Positions 50,902-61,898 of a DNA stretch of 64,000 nt are shown here, in pieces. Source of the DNA: JAJXWB01 sp046349085 (GTDB lineage Bacteria; Pseudomonadota; Alphaproteobacteria; Rhizobiales; Beijerinckiaceae); contig JAXMDA010000003.1 of the NCBI GenBank assembly GCA_046349085.1, forward strand, positions 62,001 to 126,000, read 5' to 3'. Each line of letters starts with the position of its first letter. The first letter of the stretch is position 1. The notes beneath the pieces are model-generated. The model had not been told where the DNA came from. It ran no database searches and was given only the letters and a program-made list of their open reading frames with translations. A program made the translations under genes and the position numbers.

Positions 50902-51656
50902 GCCCGAACGACCCTGATCAATCGAAGCCGGGCGGCGCGCGCGACGCGCCGCCGAGCGGAAAGCCGCGCCTGCTCATCGTCGAGGACGAACAGGCGCTCG
51001 CATTGCTGCTCAGGTACAATCTCGAGGCCGAAGGCTATTCGGTCGAGCATGTCGAGCGCGGCGACGAGGCGGAAATCCGCATCGCCGAGACCTCTCCCGA
51101 TCTCGTGATCCTCGACTGGATGCTGCCCGGCGCCTCCGGCCTCGAGATCTGCCGCCGGCTGCGGGCGCGCGACGAGACCCGCGCCCTTCCAATCATCATG
51201 CTGACCGCGCGCGGCGAGGAGACCGAACGCGTGCGCGGCCTGTCGGTCGGCGCCGACGACTATGTCGTCAAGCCCTTCTCCGTGCCCGAACTGATGGCGC
51301 GTGTCAGATCGTTGCTGCGTCGCGCGAGACCGGAGCGAATCGCCAGCAGGCTCACGGCGGGCGATATCGACCTGGATCGCGAGACGCGTCGCCTGCGCCG
51401 CGCCGGCCGCGAGATTCATTTGGGTCCGACCGAATTCCGCCTGCTCGAATTCATGCTCGAAAAGCCCGGTCGCGTTTTTTCGCGCGCGCAGTTGCTGGAC
51501 TTCGTGTGGGGGACGGCCGCAGAAATCGACGAGCGAACCGTGGACGTACATGTCGGGCGCCTGCGCAAGGCGCTGGTGCGCCGGGGCGAGCGAGATCCGA
51601 TCCGCACGGTGCGCGGCGCGGGCTATTCCTTCGACGAAACGTTCGGCAAGTCCTGA
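50898..51656 (+). CDS. phoB: Phosphate regulon response regulator PhoB
   Basis: The 252-residue protein has a receiver domain (Glu29-Asp30, phosphoacceptor Asp73 in VILDWMLPG, Lys125 in VVKPFS) and an OmpR-type winged helix with LGPTEFRLLEFMLEKPGRVFSRAQLLDFVWG and RTVRGAGYSFDE. It carries an N-terminal extension of about 22 residues ahead of PRLLIVEDE. It activates phosphate-starvation genes. Its ATG lies in the phoU stop (ATGA). Confidence 0.94.
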   Translation: MSPNDPDQSKPGGARDAPPSGKPRLLIVEDEQALALLLRYNLEAEGYSVEHVERGDEAEIRIAETSPDLVILDWMLPGASGLEICRRLRARDETRALPIIMLTARGEETERVRGLSVGADDYVVKPFSVPELMARVRSLLRRARPERIASRLTAGDIDLDRETRRLRRAGREIHLGPTEFRLLEFMLEKPGRVFSRAQLLDFVWGTAAEIDERTVDVHVGRLRKALVRRGERDPIRTVRGAGYSFDETFGKS

Positions 51657-51673
51657 CAGGTCGCCGGGCGCAA

Positions 51674-51703
51674 GCGCGCATCGCCTTCTGCCGCGATGCG
51701 CGC
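51674..51703. terminator. Hairpin between convergent phoB and btuB
   Basis: Ten-base perfect arms, GCGCGCATCG and CGATGCGCGC, with a 10-base loop, fill the 57-base space between the phoB stop and the btuB stop. It can serve as a terminator in both directions, although no T run follows. Confidence 0.6.
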
Positions 51704-51713
51704 CGCCGTAAGA

Positions 51714-53783
<2,070 letters not shown>

Positions 53784-53899
53784 TATGAGACTCGCAGCGA
53801 GCGTGGACCGTCACTGCGATCGGTCATGACCTCTGCGAACAGCAGAAGCCGAAACCTCCTCGAGACACCCCGCCCGAAGCCATCGCGCGTGACCACGAT

Positions 53900-54080
53900 T
53901 GATGGCAGGTCTCCTGGCTCACGGGTCGTCGCCTCGAACCGCCTTCCCGCGGAAGCCCGCAGTGGCATGTCGGTTCTCGGCTCTCCGCTCACAGTTGCGG
54001 GGGCAGCTGCGGTTTTTGGCCTGCCCTTGCAAGGCGAGCCCGTACCGCATTCCCTTTTCAGCCCTTGCGGGCGCCATCGT
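53900..54080 (-). ncRNA. Cobalamin riboswitch ahead of btuB
   Basis: Read on the minus strand the region has the ordered cobalamin-riboswitch elements: CGATGGCGCCCGCAAGGGC at its start, AGGGAATGCGGT, CCCCGCAACTGTGAGCGG, the B12-box core TGCCACTG, GGGAAGGCGG and the closing GAGCCAGGAGACCTGCC (53918-53904). About 120 bases separate it from the btuB ATG. It should turn btuB off when adenosylcobalamin is abundant. Confidence 0.93.
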
Positions 54081-54173
54081 CGGCTAGCTATCGACTCGCG
54101 CGAACGGAAGTCAACACGATCTCTCGTCGCACGGCGCGCCGCATCTCGCGCTATTGTCGATTGTCCGGCCGCT

Positions 54174-54905
54174 GTGTATTTCCTGCAACGCGGATTTGGC
54201 CGCCAACGGGAACTGCATCTCGTCATGCCGCATGCCTCCGACGGCCGACTGGCGATCGAATGCGATCCGCCCTTCCTCATCGTGCGGCTGCCGACGGATT
54301 GCATGACGCTGGGCTGGTCCCTGTCGCGACCCGGTTTTGCCGAGGCCTCGACCATCGCCTGGCTCGAAGTGCGTAATGCCGATCTGACCCCGGACGTCGA
54401 TCCGCTGGCGCTGCTCCGGCTGCGCCTCGAGACGCGCGGGCTTGGCGAGGCCGTCGCCTTCATGACGTCGCGCAACGTCAGGCGGCATCATGTCGCGGAA
54501 CGGAATGTCGACGGCGTCGCCGCCTGCTGTGTCGCCACGGTCGGCCTCGCCAATGGCGAAGCGGTCGGCGCGCGCCGCATGGTCGAGGCCTTTCCCGGCA
54601 CGATCAACACGCTCGTTCACGTCTCGCGCCCGCTGTCGCAGGGCGCGTTCGTGGAAGCCGTGTCCATCGCGGCGCAGGCGCGCACCTCGGCCATCCTCGA
54701 CACCGGGCATCTGCGGAATGGTCCACGGATCACCGGCACGGGAACGGATTGCATCGTCGTCGCCGCCCCCCGCGGCGCCGGCGAGGAAAGCTGCGCCGGC
54801 CTCCACACCGCCATCGGCGAGGCGATCGGGAGCTCCGTCTACGATGCGGTCCGCGCAGGCGCCGAGCGCTGGAGCGCGGACATGAAGGAATGGGCCAGCG
54901 CCTGA
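54174..54905 (+). CDS. cbiZ: CbiZ-like adenosylcobinamide amidohydrolase
   Basis: The product (243 residues from the GTG at 54174) has the CbiZ pattern: LGWSLSRPGFAEASTIAWLEVRNADL, FMTSRNVRRHHVAERNVDGVAACCVATVGLANGEAVG, GTINTLVHVSRPLSQGAFVEAVSIAAQART and GTGTDCIVVAAP. CbiZ cuts the aminopropanol side of imported cobinamide or pseudo-cobalamin so that it can be rebuilt. The start is uncertain: there is no strong ribosome site, and the frame is open far upstream into the riboswitch of the opposite strand. It lies between two riboswitches and next to B12 uptake genes. Confidence 0.85.
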   Translation: MYFLQRGFGRQRELHLVMPHASDGRLAIECDPPFLIVRLPTDCMTLGWSLSRPGFAEASTIAWLEVRNADLTPDVDPLALLRLRLETRGLGEAVAFMTSRNVRRHHVAERNVDGVAACCVATVGLANGEAVGARRMVEAFPGTINTLVHVSRPLSQGAFVEAVSIAAQARTSAILDTGHLRNGPRITGTGTDCIVVAAPRGAGEESCAGLHTAIGEAIGSSVYDAVRAGAERWSADMKEWASA

Positions 54906-54951
54906 ACCGGCCAACGTTGCCTCGCTTTTCCGAGTTTCGTATGGTCGCGCC

Positions 54952-55160
54952 GATGGTTCTCCAGCCCGCCGCCGGCGGGACGGAGTGAAACGGGAATGCG
55001 GCGCGGCCCCACGGCCAAATCCGCGGCTGTCCCCGCAACTGTGAGCGGCTAGGCCCGCAACGAACACGCCACTGGCCGCGACCCCTCCTCCAGCGGGATC
55101 GCGCAAGGCCGGGAAGGCCGTTTCGGCGCCCGCGAACCGCAAGCCAGGAGACCGGCCATC
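54952..55160 (+). ncRNA. Cobalamin riboswitch ahead of the TonB gene
   Basis: The plus strand has, in order, CGATGGTTCTCCAG, GGAGTGAAACGGGAATGCGG, CCCCGCAACTGTGAGCGG, the B12-box core CGCCACTGG, GGGAAGGCCG and AAGCCAGGAGACCGGCC. The tonB ribosome site GGAGG follows about 50 bases later. A second, independent cobalamin switch so close to the btuB one is a strong sign that the TonB protein serves B12 uptake. Confidence 0.93.
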
Positions 55161-55222
55161 GCCTGTCAGCGCAATTCCGGACGGGGCGTTCCGGATGCTG
55201 GGTCGACTGGAGGTCCTTGACG

Positions 55223-56371
55223 ATGCTGGTTGCGGAAGCGCCTTCCGGGGAGACGAGCGGCCTCGACGCCGCCGCATTGCTGCCCTTGGCGCCCGCCGCG
55301 CTGACGACATTGCAGCATGCGCAGGTCCCGACGAGCCTGAAGCCGAATGCGGCCTTCGCCGTTTCGCTTGCCCTGCACGCCTGTCTCGCCATCGGCGTTC
55401 TTCGCCTTTCAGCCGATGGCTCCGCCCATGGCGACGCCGACCTCGAGACGCCGATCGAAATCGTCGTCGACAATGGCGCGGCGCCCACGGCCGAGAGCGC
55501 AGAAGCCGCCCGGCCTGTCGAGGCGCACGCCGGCGGCGCCGACGCGACCGACGCCCGACCCGCCGCCGCGCGGGCAAACGCGGATGCCGGCGCGACGCCG
55601 GCGACGGCCGACGACACGCCGTCGGCGAGCGAAGCGGCCTCCACTGCCGAGGCGCGGACGGCGGCGGCGTCGCCTGCGCCGCCGGAAAACAATTCGCCTG
55701 CGGCCGCCGACATCGCCGCGCCGGCGCCTATTCCCGAAGCAGCGCAATTGGCCGCGGCTGAGCAAGCGCGCTTGCAAGAGCAACGCGAAGAACGGCGCGT
55801 CGAACGCGAGCGCAGCCACGCGGCGGAACTCGCTCGACAGCAAGCCGAGACGCGCGCACACGACCAGGAGCGTCGCAAGGAAGCGGCGCGCCGCGCCGGG
55901 CGTTTGGCGCGCGAAGAAGAGCGGGAGCGCGCGGCAGAACGCGCACGGGAGCGCGAAGAGCAGCGGCGCGCCGCCGCGCGCGCCGAGGAGCGTCGACGTG
56001 TCGCCCATGCCGGCGCGGCCGAGCGCCAGGGCGTCGGCGCGCGCGAGGCGGGCCGCGCCGCGGAATCGTCGATCGCGCGCGCGCGCGCTGGCGAGAACGG
56101 CACATTCGACGCCAGCGCCTATCGCGCGCTGGTTGCGCGCGCGGTCAGGGCCGCCGTCGGCAGTCGCTGTTCGCAAGGCGCGGGATCGCGGGTCGTCATC
56201 GCGCTCGTCATCGGGCGGACCGGCGCAATTTCCAGCGCCTCGATTGCGAGTTCGAGCGGCAACGGCGCGTTTGACGCGGCATCCGCCGCCGCGGTGCGCA
56301 GCGCAGGGCCTTTCCCTGCGCCGACAGGGCGTTCCGCGGTCAATGTTCCCGTCGCCGTATCGTGCAGATAG
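55223..56371 (+). CDS. tonB: TonB-family energy transducer, cobalamin-regulated
   Basis: This 382-residue protein has one membrane helix (NAAFAVSLALHACLAIGVL, about 43-61), a long low-complexity region rich in Ala and Pro (70-170), a charged coiled-coil-like stretch of Arg/Glu/Ala (about 175-290) and a C-terminal TonB domain (residues 295-382, YRALVARAVRAAV, VVIALVIGRTGAI). Classical TonB uses Pro-rich repeats to span the periplasm, whereas here the Arg/Glu helix probably does so. ExbB and ExbD are not present in the window. The ATG at 55223 has GGAGG nine bases upstream. Confidence 0.88.
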   Translation: MLVAEAPSGETSGLDAAALLPLAPAALTTLQHAQVPTSLKPNAAFAVSLALHACLAIGVLRLSADGSAHGDADLETPIEIVVDNGAAPTAESAEAARPVEAHAGGADATDARPAAARANADAGATPATADDTPSASEAASTAEARTAAASPAPPENNSPAAADIAAPAPIPEAAQLAAAEQARLQEQREERRVERERSHAAELARQQAETRAHDQERRKEAARRAGRLAREEERERAAERAREREEQRRAAARAEERRRVAHAGAAERQGVGAREAGRAAESSIARARAGENGTFDASAYRALVARAVRAAVGSRCSQGAGSRVVIALVIGRTGAISSASIASSSGNGAFDAASAAAVRSAGPFPAPTGRSAVNVPVAVSCR

Positions 56372-56384
56372 CGGCGACCGCTAT
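56368..56384. terminator. Hairpin between convergent tonB and btuD
   Basis: ATAGCGG-CGA-CCGCTAT is a perfect 7-base stem with a 3-base loop. It begins at the tonB stop codon and ends four bases from the btuD stop. On the plus strand the sequence after it, TCATCATT, is weakly T-rich. Confidence 0.5.
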
Positions 56385-56387
56385 TCA

Positions 56388-57173
56388 TCATTCGCGCGGA
56401 TCGGACTGGATCGGCGCCCATGGCATGACGAATGTTTGCCCGAGATGTTCGCCGCGAAGCGTTGAAACGCCATAGGCGTCGCGGATCACCGCGTCGGTCA
56501 GCGCATCGGGCGGGCCGTCGAGCAATTTCCGGCCTTGCGCCAGCACGACCAATCGCGAGCAGAAGCGAGTGGCGAGCGCGAGGTCGTGCAGGACGACGAC
56601 GACGCATTTGCCTGTGACGGCGACCTTTCGCAGCAATTCCATGATGCGAAGCTGATGCAGGGGATCGACGGCGGCGACCGGTTCATCCGCAAGCAGGACG
56701 TCGGCTTCGACCGCCAGCGCGCGGGCCAGCAGCACGCGCATCCGCTCGCCGCCCGACAGGGATTCTATCGTGCGCGAGCGATATTGCGCGACTTCCGCCA
56801 AGGACATGGCGCGCTCGACGGCCTCCCGATCTTGCTCGCTGAGGCCCGCGAACGGCGTACGATGCGGAAGGCGTCCCAGTTCGACGACATGATCGACGCG
56901 CAGCGGCCAATGCGCCTCGCCGTCCTGCGCAAGATACGCCAGCCGCCGCGCCAGCCGCCGCGCGCCGACCTCTCGCGCATCCGCGCCGTCGTAGCGGATC
57001 GTTCCGGCGGAAACGGCAGAAAGGTTGGCAATCGCCTTGAGCAGCGTCGATTTGCCCGCGCCGTTCGGTCCGATGAGACCGACGATCTCGTTTGGGCCAA
57101 GCGCAAGGTCGATCCGGTCGAGGATCGTCGTGTCCTCGACGCGCACCGTGACGCTATCGACTTCGACCCGCAT
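56388..57173 (-). CDS. btuD: Cobalamin-type ABC transporter ATPase BtuD
   Basis: The 261-residue ATPase has Walker A GPNGAGKST, signature LSGGERMRV, Walker B DVLLADEPVAAVDP and the switch His (VVVVLHDLALATRF). It matches the FecE/BtuD class of metal-chelate importers. It overlaps the permease stop by one base (TGATG) and is the last gene of btuF-btuC-btuD. Confidence 0.92.
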   Translation of the reverse strand: MRVEVDSVTVRVEDTTILDRIDLALGPNEIVGLIGPNGAGKSTLLKAIANLSAVSAGTIRYDGADAREVGARRLARRLAYLAQDGEAHWPLRVDHVVELGRLPHRTPFAGLSEQDREAVERAMSLAEVAQYRSRTIESLSGGERMRVLLARALAVEADVLLADEPVAAVDPLHQLRIMELLRKVAVTGKCVVVVLHDLALATRFCSRLVVLAQGRKLLDGPPDALTDAVIRDAYGVSTLRGEHLGQTFVMPWAPIQSDPRE

Positions 57174-58159
57174 CAGACCTCGCGCCGAAGACGGTAGACG
57201 AGATGGAAGAGGAACGGCGCGCCGATCAGGGCCGTGATCACGCCGAGCTTCAACTCGGGCCGTATCGGCAGAAGGCGCGCGGCTATATCGGACAGGAGCA
57301 GCAGGGCCGCGCCGCCCAGTCCGCTCGCCAGGAGCAACCGGCCCGGACGATTGCCGACAAGCGGTCGCAGCACATGCGGCGCGACGAGCCCGACGAAACC
57401 GATCGCGCCACTGACTGCAACCGACGCCCCGACCGCGAGCGCCGCGCCGACGACGAGTTGCATGCGGACGCGCGCCATGTCGAAGCCGAGACTGCGCGCA
57501 GTGTCCTCGCCGAGGCTCAGCGCGTCGAGCGCCGGCGCGGCGGATAGCAGCATCGCCCATCCGGCGGCCATGAAGGGCAGCGCGAGCCAGACTTGCGGCA
57601 GGCTGCGGTCGACCAGCGAACCCATCAGCCAGAATACGATCTCGAGCGAAGCAAAGCCGTTGGGCGAGAGATTGAGCGCGAGACTGGTAAGCGCTGCGGC
57701 AAAACTGTTGATCGCGACGCCTGCGAGGATGAGCGTCATCGTCCCGGCGCCCCGGCCGACCAGCGCGTAAAGGAGGGCGGCCGACGCCATCGCGCCGGCG
57801 ATCCCGCCGATCGGCAGCGCAAGCGTCACGACCTTCGCCAGACCGGAATAGAAGACAACCACCGCGCCGAGCGCGGCCGCGCCGGAAACGCCGACGACGC
57901 CCGGTTCGGCCAGCGGGTTGCGCAGGAACCCCTGCATCGCCGCGCCCGCCAGTCCCAGGCTGAAGCCGACGAAACATCCGAGCAGCGCCCGCGGCAGCCG
58001 CAATTCCATCAGCACGATCCGCGGCAAGGTGTTTGCGCCATGCAAGACATCCGACATCGCGCCGAATACGTCCAGACCCGCATAGCCGACGAACAGGGAC
58101 GCAATGAATGCGATGACGACCAGCAGGCCGGCTGCCGTCAGGAGTTGCGCATGGGTCAT
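57173..58159 (-). CDS. btuC: Cobalamin-type ABC transporter permease BtuC (FecCD family)
   Basis: The 328-residue membrane protein has the ten-helix FecCD pattern: LRLPRALLGCFVGFSLGLAGAAMQGFLRNPLAEPGVVGVSGAAAL, the LGEDTARSLG loop and GAIGFVGLVAPHVLRPLVGNRPGRLLLASGL that contacts the ATPase. It forms the inner-membrane path for B12 together with BtuD. Four-base overlap with btuF. Confidence 0.93.
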   Translation of the reverse strand: MTHAQLLTAAGLLVVIAFIASLFVGYAGLDVFGAMSDVLHGANTLPRIVLMELRLPRALLGCFVGFSLGLAGAAMQGFLRNPLAEPGVVGVSGAAALGAVVVFYSGLAKVVTLALPIGGIAGAMASAALLYALVGRGAGTMTLILAGVAINSFAAALTSLALNLSPNGFASLEIVFWLMGSLVDRSLPQVWLALPFMAAGWAMLLSAAPALDALSLGEDTARSLGFDMARVRMQLVVGAALAVGASVAVSGAIGFVGLVAPHVLRPLVGNRPGRLLLASGLGGAALLLLSDIAARLLPIRPELKLGVITALIGAPFLFHLVYRLRREV

Positions 58160-59004
58160 CGCGCGGCCGCTCCGTCGCCGCCGCGGGTCGCCGCAATCAG
58201 CCGCTCTGCCGCATCGACGAGGTTTGGCCCGCCGCAGGTCCAGAGCCTTGCAGGCATCGAAACGACCCGTACGCGCCGTCCCAGCGCGGCAACGACCGGA
58301 TGGTTAAGCGTTTCCGTCGCAAGCGAAGGCGCTCCGTTGCTTTCCCCGTCCACGATCATGACGTCGGCGCCCTGCAGCGCAACCGCTTCGAGCGGAATCT
58401 GGAGATAGTTGCCGGCGTCGAGCCGCGCCGCAAGATTTTCGAGACCCGCGCGACGCATGACGTCTTCGACCAGAGAGCCCTTGCCTGCCGTGATTCCGTT
58501 CGGCCTCAGCACGACCGCGCGCAACGGCGGCCTGTGCGCCTCGCGCGCAAGGGTCGCGAAGCGCGCGTCGAATTCCCGCACCAGTTCTTCGCCGCGTTCC
58601 TGCTCGCCGATCGCAGCGGCCAGCCGGCGGATTTCGGCGCGAACGTCGTCGAGCGAGTTCGGAACGTCGAACTCGACGACGTTGACGCCGAGACGCCGCA
58701 ATATGTCGATGGTGTTTTGCGGGCTGTAGACGCCGGCAAGCACGATGTCCGGCCGCATCGCCATGACTTCTTCGGCAAGTCCGTGATTGAGCGGCAGGCC
58801 CGCCGCCAGCTCAGCCACATTGGAATTGTCGGCGTCGCGCGCCAGCCGGGTGACCGAGGCGATACGCCGCCTGTCGGCCAGCCGGAGCAGCAGTTCGTCC
58901 GCGCAAAGATTGATCGAGACGATGCGTTGCGGACGAGCCGGCTCCGCCGACGCGCAAGACGCCGCGATCGCGACGGCGAACAAGGCCGCCGCCGCGTTTC
59001 GCAT
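58156..59004 (-). CDS. btuF: Cobalamin-type ABC transporter substrate-binding protein BtuF
   Basis: This 282-residue protein has a signal peptide (MRNAAAALFAVAIAASCASA) and the class III binding-protein pattern: PQRIVSINLCADELLLRLADRRRIASVTRLARD, MRPDIVLAG and a C-terminal lobe with WTCGGPNLVDAAERL. An in-frame GTG at 59043 would lengthen the signal region with basic residues; the ATG at 59004 with AAGG upstream is preferred. The RNA elements and neighbours point to corrinoids. No riboswitch was seen directly ahead of this operon. Confidence 0.9.
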   Translation of the reverse strand: MRNAAAALFAVAIAASCASAEPARPQRIVSINLCADELLLRLADRRRIASVTRLARDADNSNVAELAAGLPLNHGLAEEVMAMRPDIVLAGVYSPQNTIDILRRLGVNVVEFDVPNSLDDVRAEIRRLAAAIGEQERGEELVREFDARFATLAREAHRPPLRAVVLRPNGITAGKGSLVEDVMRRAGLENLAARLDAGNYLQIPLEAVALQGADVMIVDGESNGAPSLATETLNHPVVAALGRRVRVVSMPARLWTCGGPNLVDAAERLIAATRGGDGAAAR

Positions 59005-59124
59005 GGCCGCCTTCGAGGCGGAACGCTTTCGCTCTCTCTTCACGTCGTCCGTTCCAAGCCCGGTTGGCGCCGGCCGCAACGGGCGGCGGACCGGGCGCGC
59101 CTGTGTATCAGATGCGCGACCGTC

Positions 59125-59144
59125 GCGGGAGCAAGAGCTCCCGC
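59125..59144. promoter_or_regulatory. Perfect hairpin in the divergent gap between btuF and the RuBisCO-like gene
   Basis: GCGGGAGC-AAGA-GCTCCCGC has 8-base perfect arms and a 4-base loop. It lies 120 bases from btuF and 130 bases from the RuBisCO-like gene. It could be a transcript hairpin in the btuF leader or an operator. The rest of this 270-base gap shows no feature I recognise. Confidence 0.35.
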
Positions 59145-59274
59145 CATTGTGATTATTCGTAGCGACGGGCTGCGAAATTCTCGGATGTCCAGCCCCGGCG
59201 GCGCATGTCATTCTCCGGCTGAGCATGGGCGTCGCGCCGTCGGGGCCGCCGAAGGTTTTTAGGGAGCAGTCTGG

Positions 59275-60531
59275 ATGGTCCGCGACTTCATCGAAGCCGA
59301 CTATCTCCTGGAAACGCCCGGCGAAATCGAGCGCGTCGCCGAATTCATGGCAGGCGAGCAGTCGAGCGGCACGTTTCTCGCCGTTCCCGGCGAAACGCCG
59401 GAGCTCAAGGCGCGCGTGGCGGCGCGCGTCGTGCGGATCGAACGGCTCGACGAGAGCGACGCGCCGGCCCTGCCCTCGCGCGCAAATTCCGGCGCCGGCG
59501 CGCGCTTCCGCCGTGCGCATGTCACGCTCGCCTGGCCGCTCGCCACGCTCGGACCTTCCCTGCCGAACCTGCTCGCGACCGTCGCGGGCAACCTGTTCGA
59601 GCTTGGCCCGGTGACCGGGCTCAAACTGCTCGATATCCGCCTGCCGGAGGCCTTTGCCGCCGCCTATGCCGGTCCCCGGTTCGGCGTCGAAGGCACGCGC
59701 CGCCTCGCCGGCGTGCGCGGCCGACCGATCATCGGCACCATCATCAAGCCGAGCGTGGGGCTCGGGCCGCGGGAGACGGCCGCGCTTGTCGATGAGCTCT
59801 GCAGCGCCGGCATCGATTTCATCAAGGATGACGAATTGCAGTCGGACGGCCCGGCCTGCCCGTTCGACGCGCGTGTCGCGGCCGTCATGCAGACGATCGA
59901 CCGCCATGCGCAGAGGACCGGCAAGAAGACGATGTACGCCTTCAATCTGACCGGCGATCTCGACCAGATGCGTCGTCGGCACGATACGCTGCTGAAGCAC
60001 GGCGCGACCTGCATGATGGCGAGCCTCAACTCCGTCGGCCTTGTCGGCATGATCGAACTTGCGCGCTTCGGGCAATTGCCGATCCACGCGCACCGCAACG
60101 GCTGGGGCTATCTCTCGCGCCATCCGATGCTCGGCTGGTCTTACATCGCCTGGCAGAAGATCTGGCGCCTCGCCGGCGCCGATCACATGCACGTCAATGG
60201 CCTCGGCAACAAGTTCGCGGAGGAGGACGCAAGCTGCATCGCGTCGGCGCGCGAATGCCTGGCGCCGATGTTCGACTCGAAGCCCTGCGCGGTCATGCCC
60301 GTATTCTCTTCCGCGCAGACGGCGCGGCAGGCGCCGGCGACCTATCAGGGCCTCGGCTCCGCCGACCTGATCGTGACGGCCGGCGGCGGCATCATGGCGC
60401 ATCCGCAGGGCGCGGCCGCCGGCGTCGCCGCCATGCAGGAGGCCTGGCAGGCCGCGATCGAGGGCGTGCCGCTCGACGATTTCGCGCGCAACCGGCCGAA
60501 CCTGCGCCAGGCGCTGGACATGGCGGCATGA
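59275..60531 (+). CDS. RuBisCO-like protein (form IV), OiaX-type candidate
   Basis: The 418-residue protein has a RuBisCO N-terminal domain and TIM barrel. The key catalytic positions are kept: Lys158 (GTIIKPSVG, equal to Lys175), and the carbamylated Lys184 with Asp186 and Glu187 (DFIKDDELQ, equal to Lys201, Asp203 and Glu204), as well as HAHRNGWG. Real carbon-fixing RuBisCO would have 470 residues and a different loop 6 and N-terminal segment. The next gene is a DUF1537 kinase; the RLP plus DUF1537 pair is the arrangement of 3-oxo-isoapionate catabolism (OiaX with OiaK). The other members of that pathway are not in view. Confidence 0.88.
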   Translation: MVRDFIEADYLLETPGEIERVAEFMAGEQSSGTFLAVPGETPELKARVAARVVRIERLDESDAPALPSRANSGAGARFRRAHVTLAWPLATLGPSLPNLLATVAGNLFELGPVTGLKLLDIRLPEAFAAAYAGPRFGVEGTRRLAGVRGRPIIGTIIKPSVGLGPRETAALVDELCSAGIDFIKDDELQSDGPACPFDARVAAVMQTIDRHAQRTGKKTMYAFNLTGDLDQMRRRHDTLLKHGATCMMASLNSVGLVGMIELARFGQLPIHAHRNGWGYLSRHPMLGWSYIAWQKIWRLAGADHMHVNGLGNKFAEEDASCIASARECLAPMFDSKPCAVMPVFSSAQTARQAPATYQGLGSADLIVTAGGGIMAHPQGAAAGVAAMQEAWQAAIEGVPLDDFARNRPNLRQALDMAA

Positions 60532-61886
60532 GCGGGCGCGCGCTGCCGCAAGGGCCCTTGATCGCTTTCTATGGCGACGATTTCACCGGCTCCTCCGCGG
60601 CCATGGAAGCGACCGCCTTCGCCGGCGTCGAGACGGTGCTGTTTCTTTCCGAGCCGACGCCCGAACGGCTCGCGGCCTTCGCGCGCTACCGCGCGATCGG
60701 GATCGCCGGGATCTCGCGCGCGAAAAGCCCGGCGTGGATGGACGAGCATCTGCCGGCCATCTACCGGCTGCTGGCCGCGACCGGCGCGCCGATCATTCAT
60801 TACAAGGTCTGCTCCACCTTCGATTCCGCGCCGCATATCGGCTCCATCGGACGCGCGGCGGATATTGCGGCCGGCATGTTCGACGGCTGGGCGCCGCTCG
60901 TCGTCGCCGATCCCGGCATGGGCCGATATCAGGCCTGCGGCAATCTCTTCGCCTTCGCGCAAGGCGCGAACCATCGCCTCGACCGTCATCCCGTGATGGC
61001 GCGCCACCCCGTGACGCCGATGGACGAGGCCGACCTAGCGCGCCATCTGGCGAAGCAGACGCAATTGCGGATCGGCCTCGTCGATTTCGTCGCGATGAAG
61101 CGTGGAGAGGCGGATGCCCATCTCAAGGCCGAGATCGCCGGCGGCGCGCAAATCGTCTCGCTCGACGTTCTCGACGAGGAGACGCTGATCGAGGCCGGCC
61201 GCCTCGTGTGGAGCGGCGCCGCGCAACGGTTTTGCCTGGGGTCGCAGGGTCTCGAAGCCGCGCTTGCCGCATGGTGGCGCAAGGCAGGGCTGATCCCCGC
61301 CGCGCCGCCGCCGCGGCCGGCGCCGCCCGTCGCGCGCATCGCCTGCGTGTCGGGCTCCGTCTCGCCCGTCACGGCGTCGCAGATCGCCTGCGCCCGCGAC
61401 AATGGGTTCTCCACCATTGCCCTCGACGCCGCGCGCGCCGTCGATGCGCGCGCGTGGGCGGAAGAAGTCGGACGCGCGGCGACGGTCGCGCTTGCCGAGC
61501 TCGGCGCCGGGCGAAGCGCCCTCGTCCACAGCGCGGCAGGGCCGGACGATCCGGCGGTCGTCGCTTACAAGACGGCGGTTGAAACTTCCGGCATCGCGGT
61601 CGAGCTCGCCAACGAACGCATCGGCGAGGGCCTCGGCGCAATCCTCGACCATATTCTGCAGGCGGCCAAGCTGCCGCGCGTCGTCATATCCGGCGGCGAC
61701 ACTTCGGGCCGCGCGGCCTCGCAGCTCGGCATCGACGCGCTGACCGCGATCGCGCCGCTCGCGCCGGGCGCGCCGCTCTGCCGCGCGCACGCGCAACGCG
61801 CGGATCGCGACGGCCTCGAGATCGCGCTCAAGGGCGGACAGGTCGGCTCGGCCGATTTCTTCGTGAAGGCCCGCAACGGCCAATAG
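60528..61886 (+). CDS. DUF1537-family four-carbon acid sugar kinase, OiaK-type candidate
   Basis: The 452-residue protein has the DUF1537 N-terminal substrate domain (YGDDFTGSSAAMEATAFAGVETVLFL, VCSTFDSAPHIGSIGRA, VVADPGMGRYQACGNLFA) and C-terminal nucleotide domain (SGSVSPVTASQI, VVISGGDTSGRAASQLGI). The family phosphorylates sugar acids such as erythronate, threonate and 3-oxo-isoapionate. The RLP stop overlaps its start by four bases, so it probably makes the phosphorylated substrate of the RLP. Confidence 0.9.
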   Translation: MSGRALPQGPLIAFYGDDFTGSSAAMEATAFAGVETVLFLSEPTPERLAAFARYRAIGIAGISRAKSPAWMDEHLPAIYRLLAATGAPIIHYKVCSTFDSAPHIGSIGRAADIAAGMFDGWAPLVVADPGMGRYQACGNLFAFAQGANHRLDRHPVMARHPVTPMDEADLARHLAKQTQLRIGLVDFVAMKRGEADAHLKAEIAGGAQIVSLDVLDEETLIEAGRLVWSGAAQRFCLGSQGLEAALAAWWRKAGLIPAAPPPRPAPPVARIACVSGSVSPVTASQIACARDNGFSTIALDAARAVDARAWAEEVGRAATVALAELGAGRSALVHSAAGPDDPAVVAYKTAVETSGIAVELANERIGEGLGAILDHILQAAKLPRVVISGGDTSGRAASQLGIDALTAIAPLAPGAPLCRAHAQRADRDGLEIALKGGQVGSADFFVKARNGQ

Positions 61887-61898
61887 ACAGGAAAAGCC

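Noticed and set aside
59275..60531. True carbon-fixing RuBisCO large subunit
   Set aside because: Length of 418 residues, altered N-terminal and loop-6 parts and the DUF1537 partner point to a form IV protein; no small subunit or phosphoribulokinase is near.
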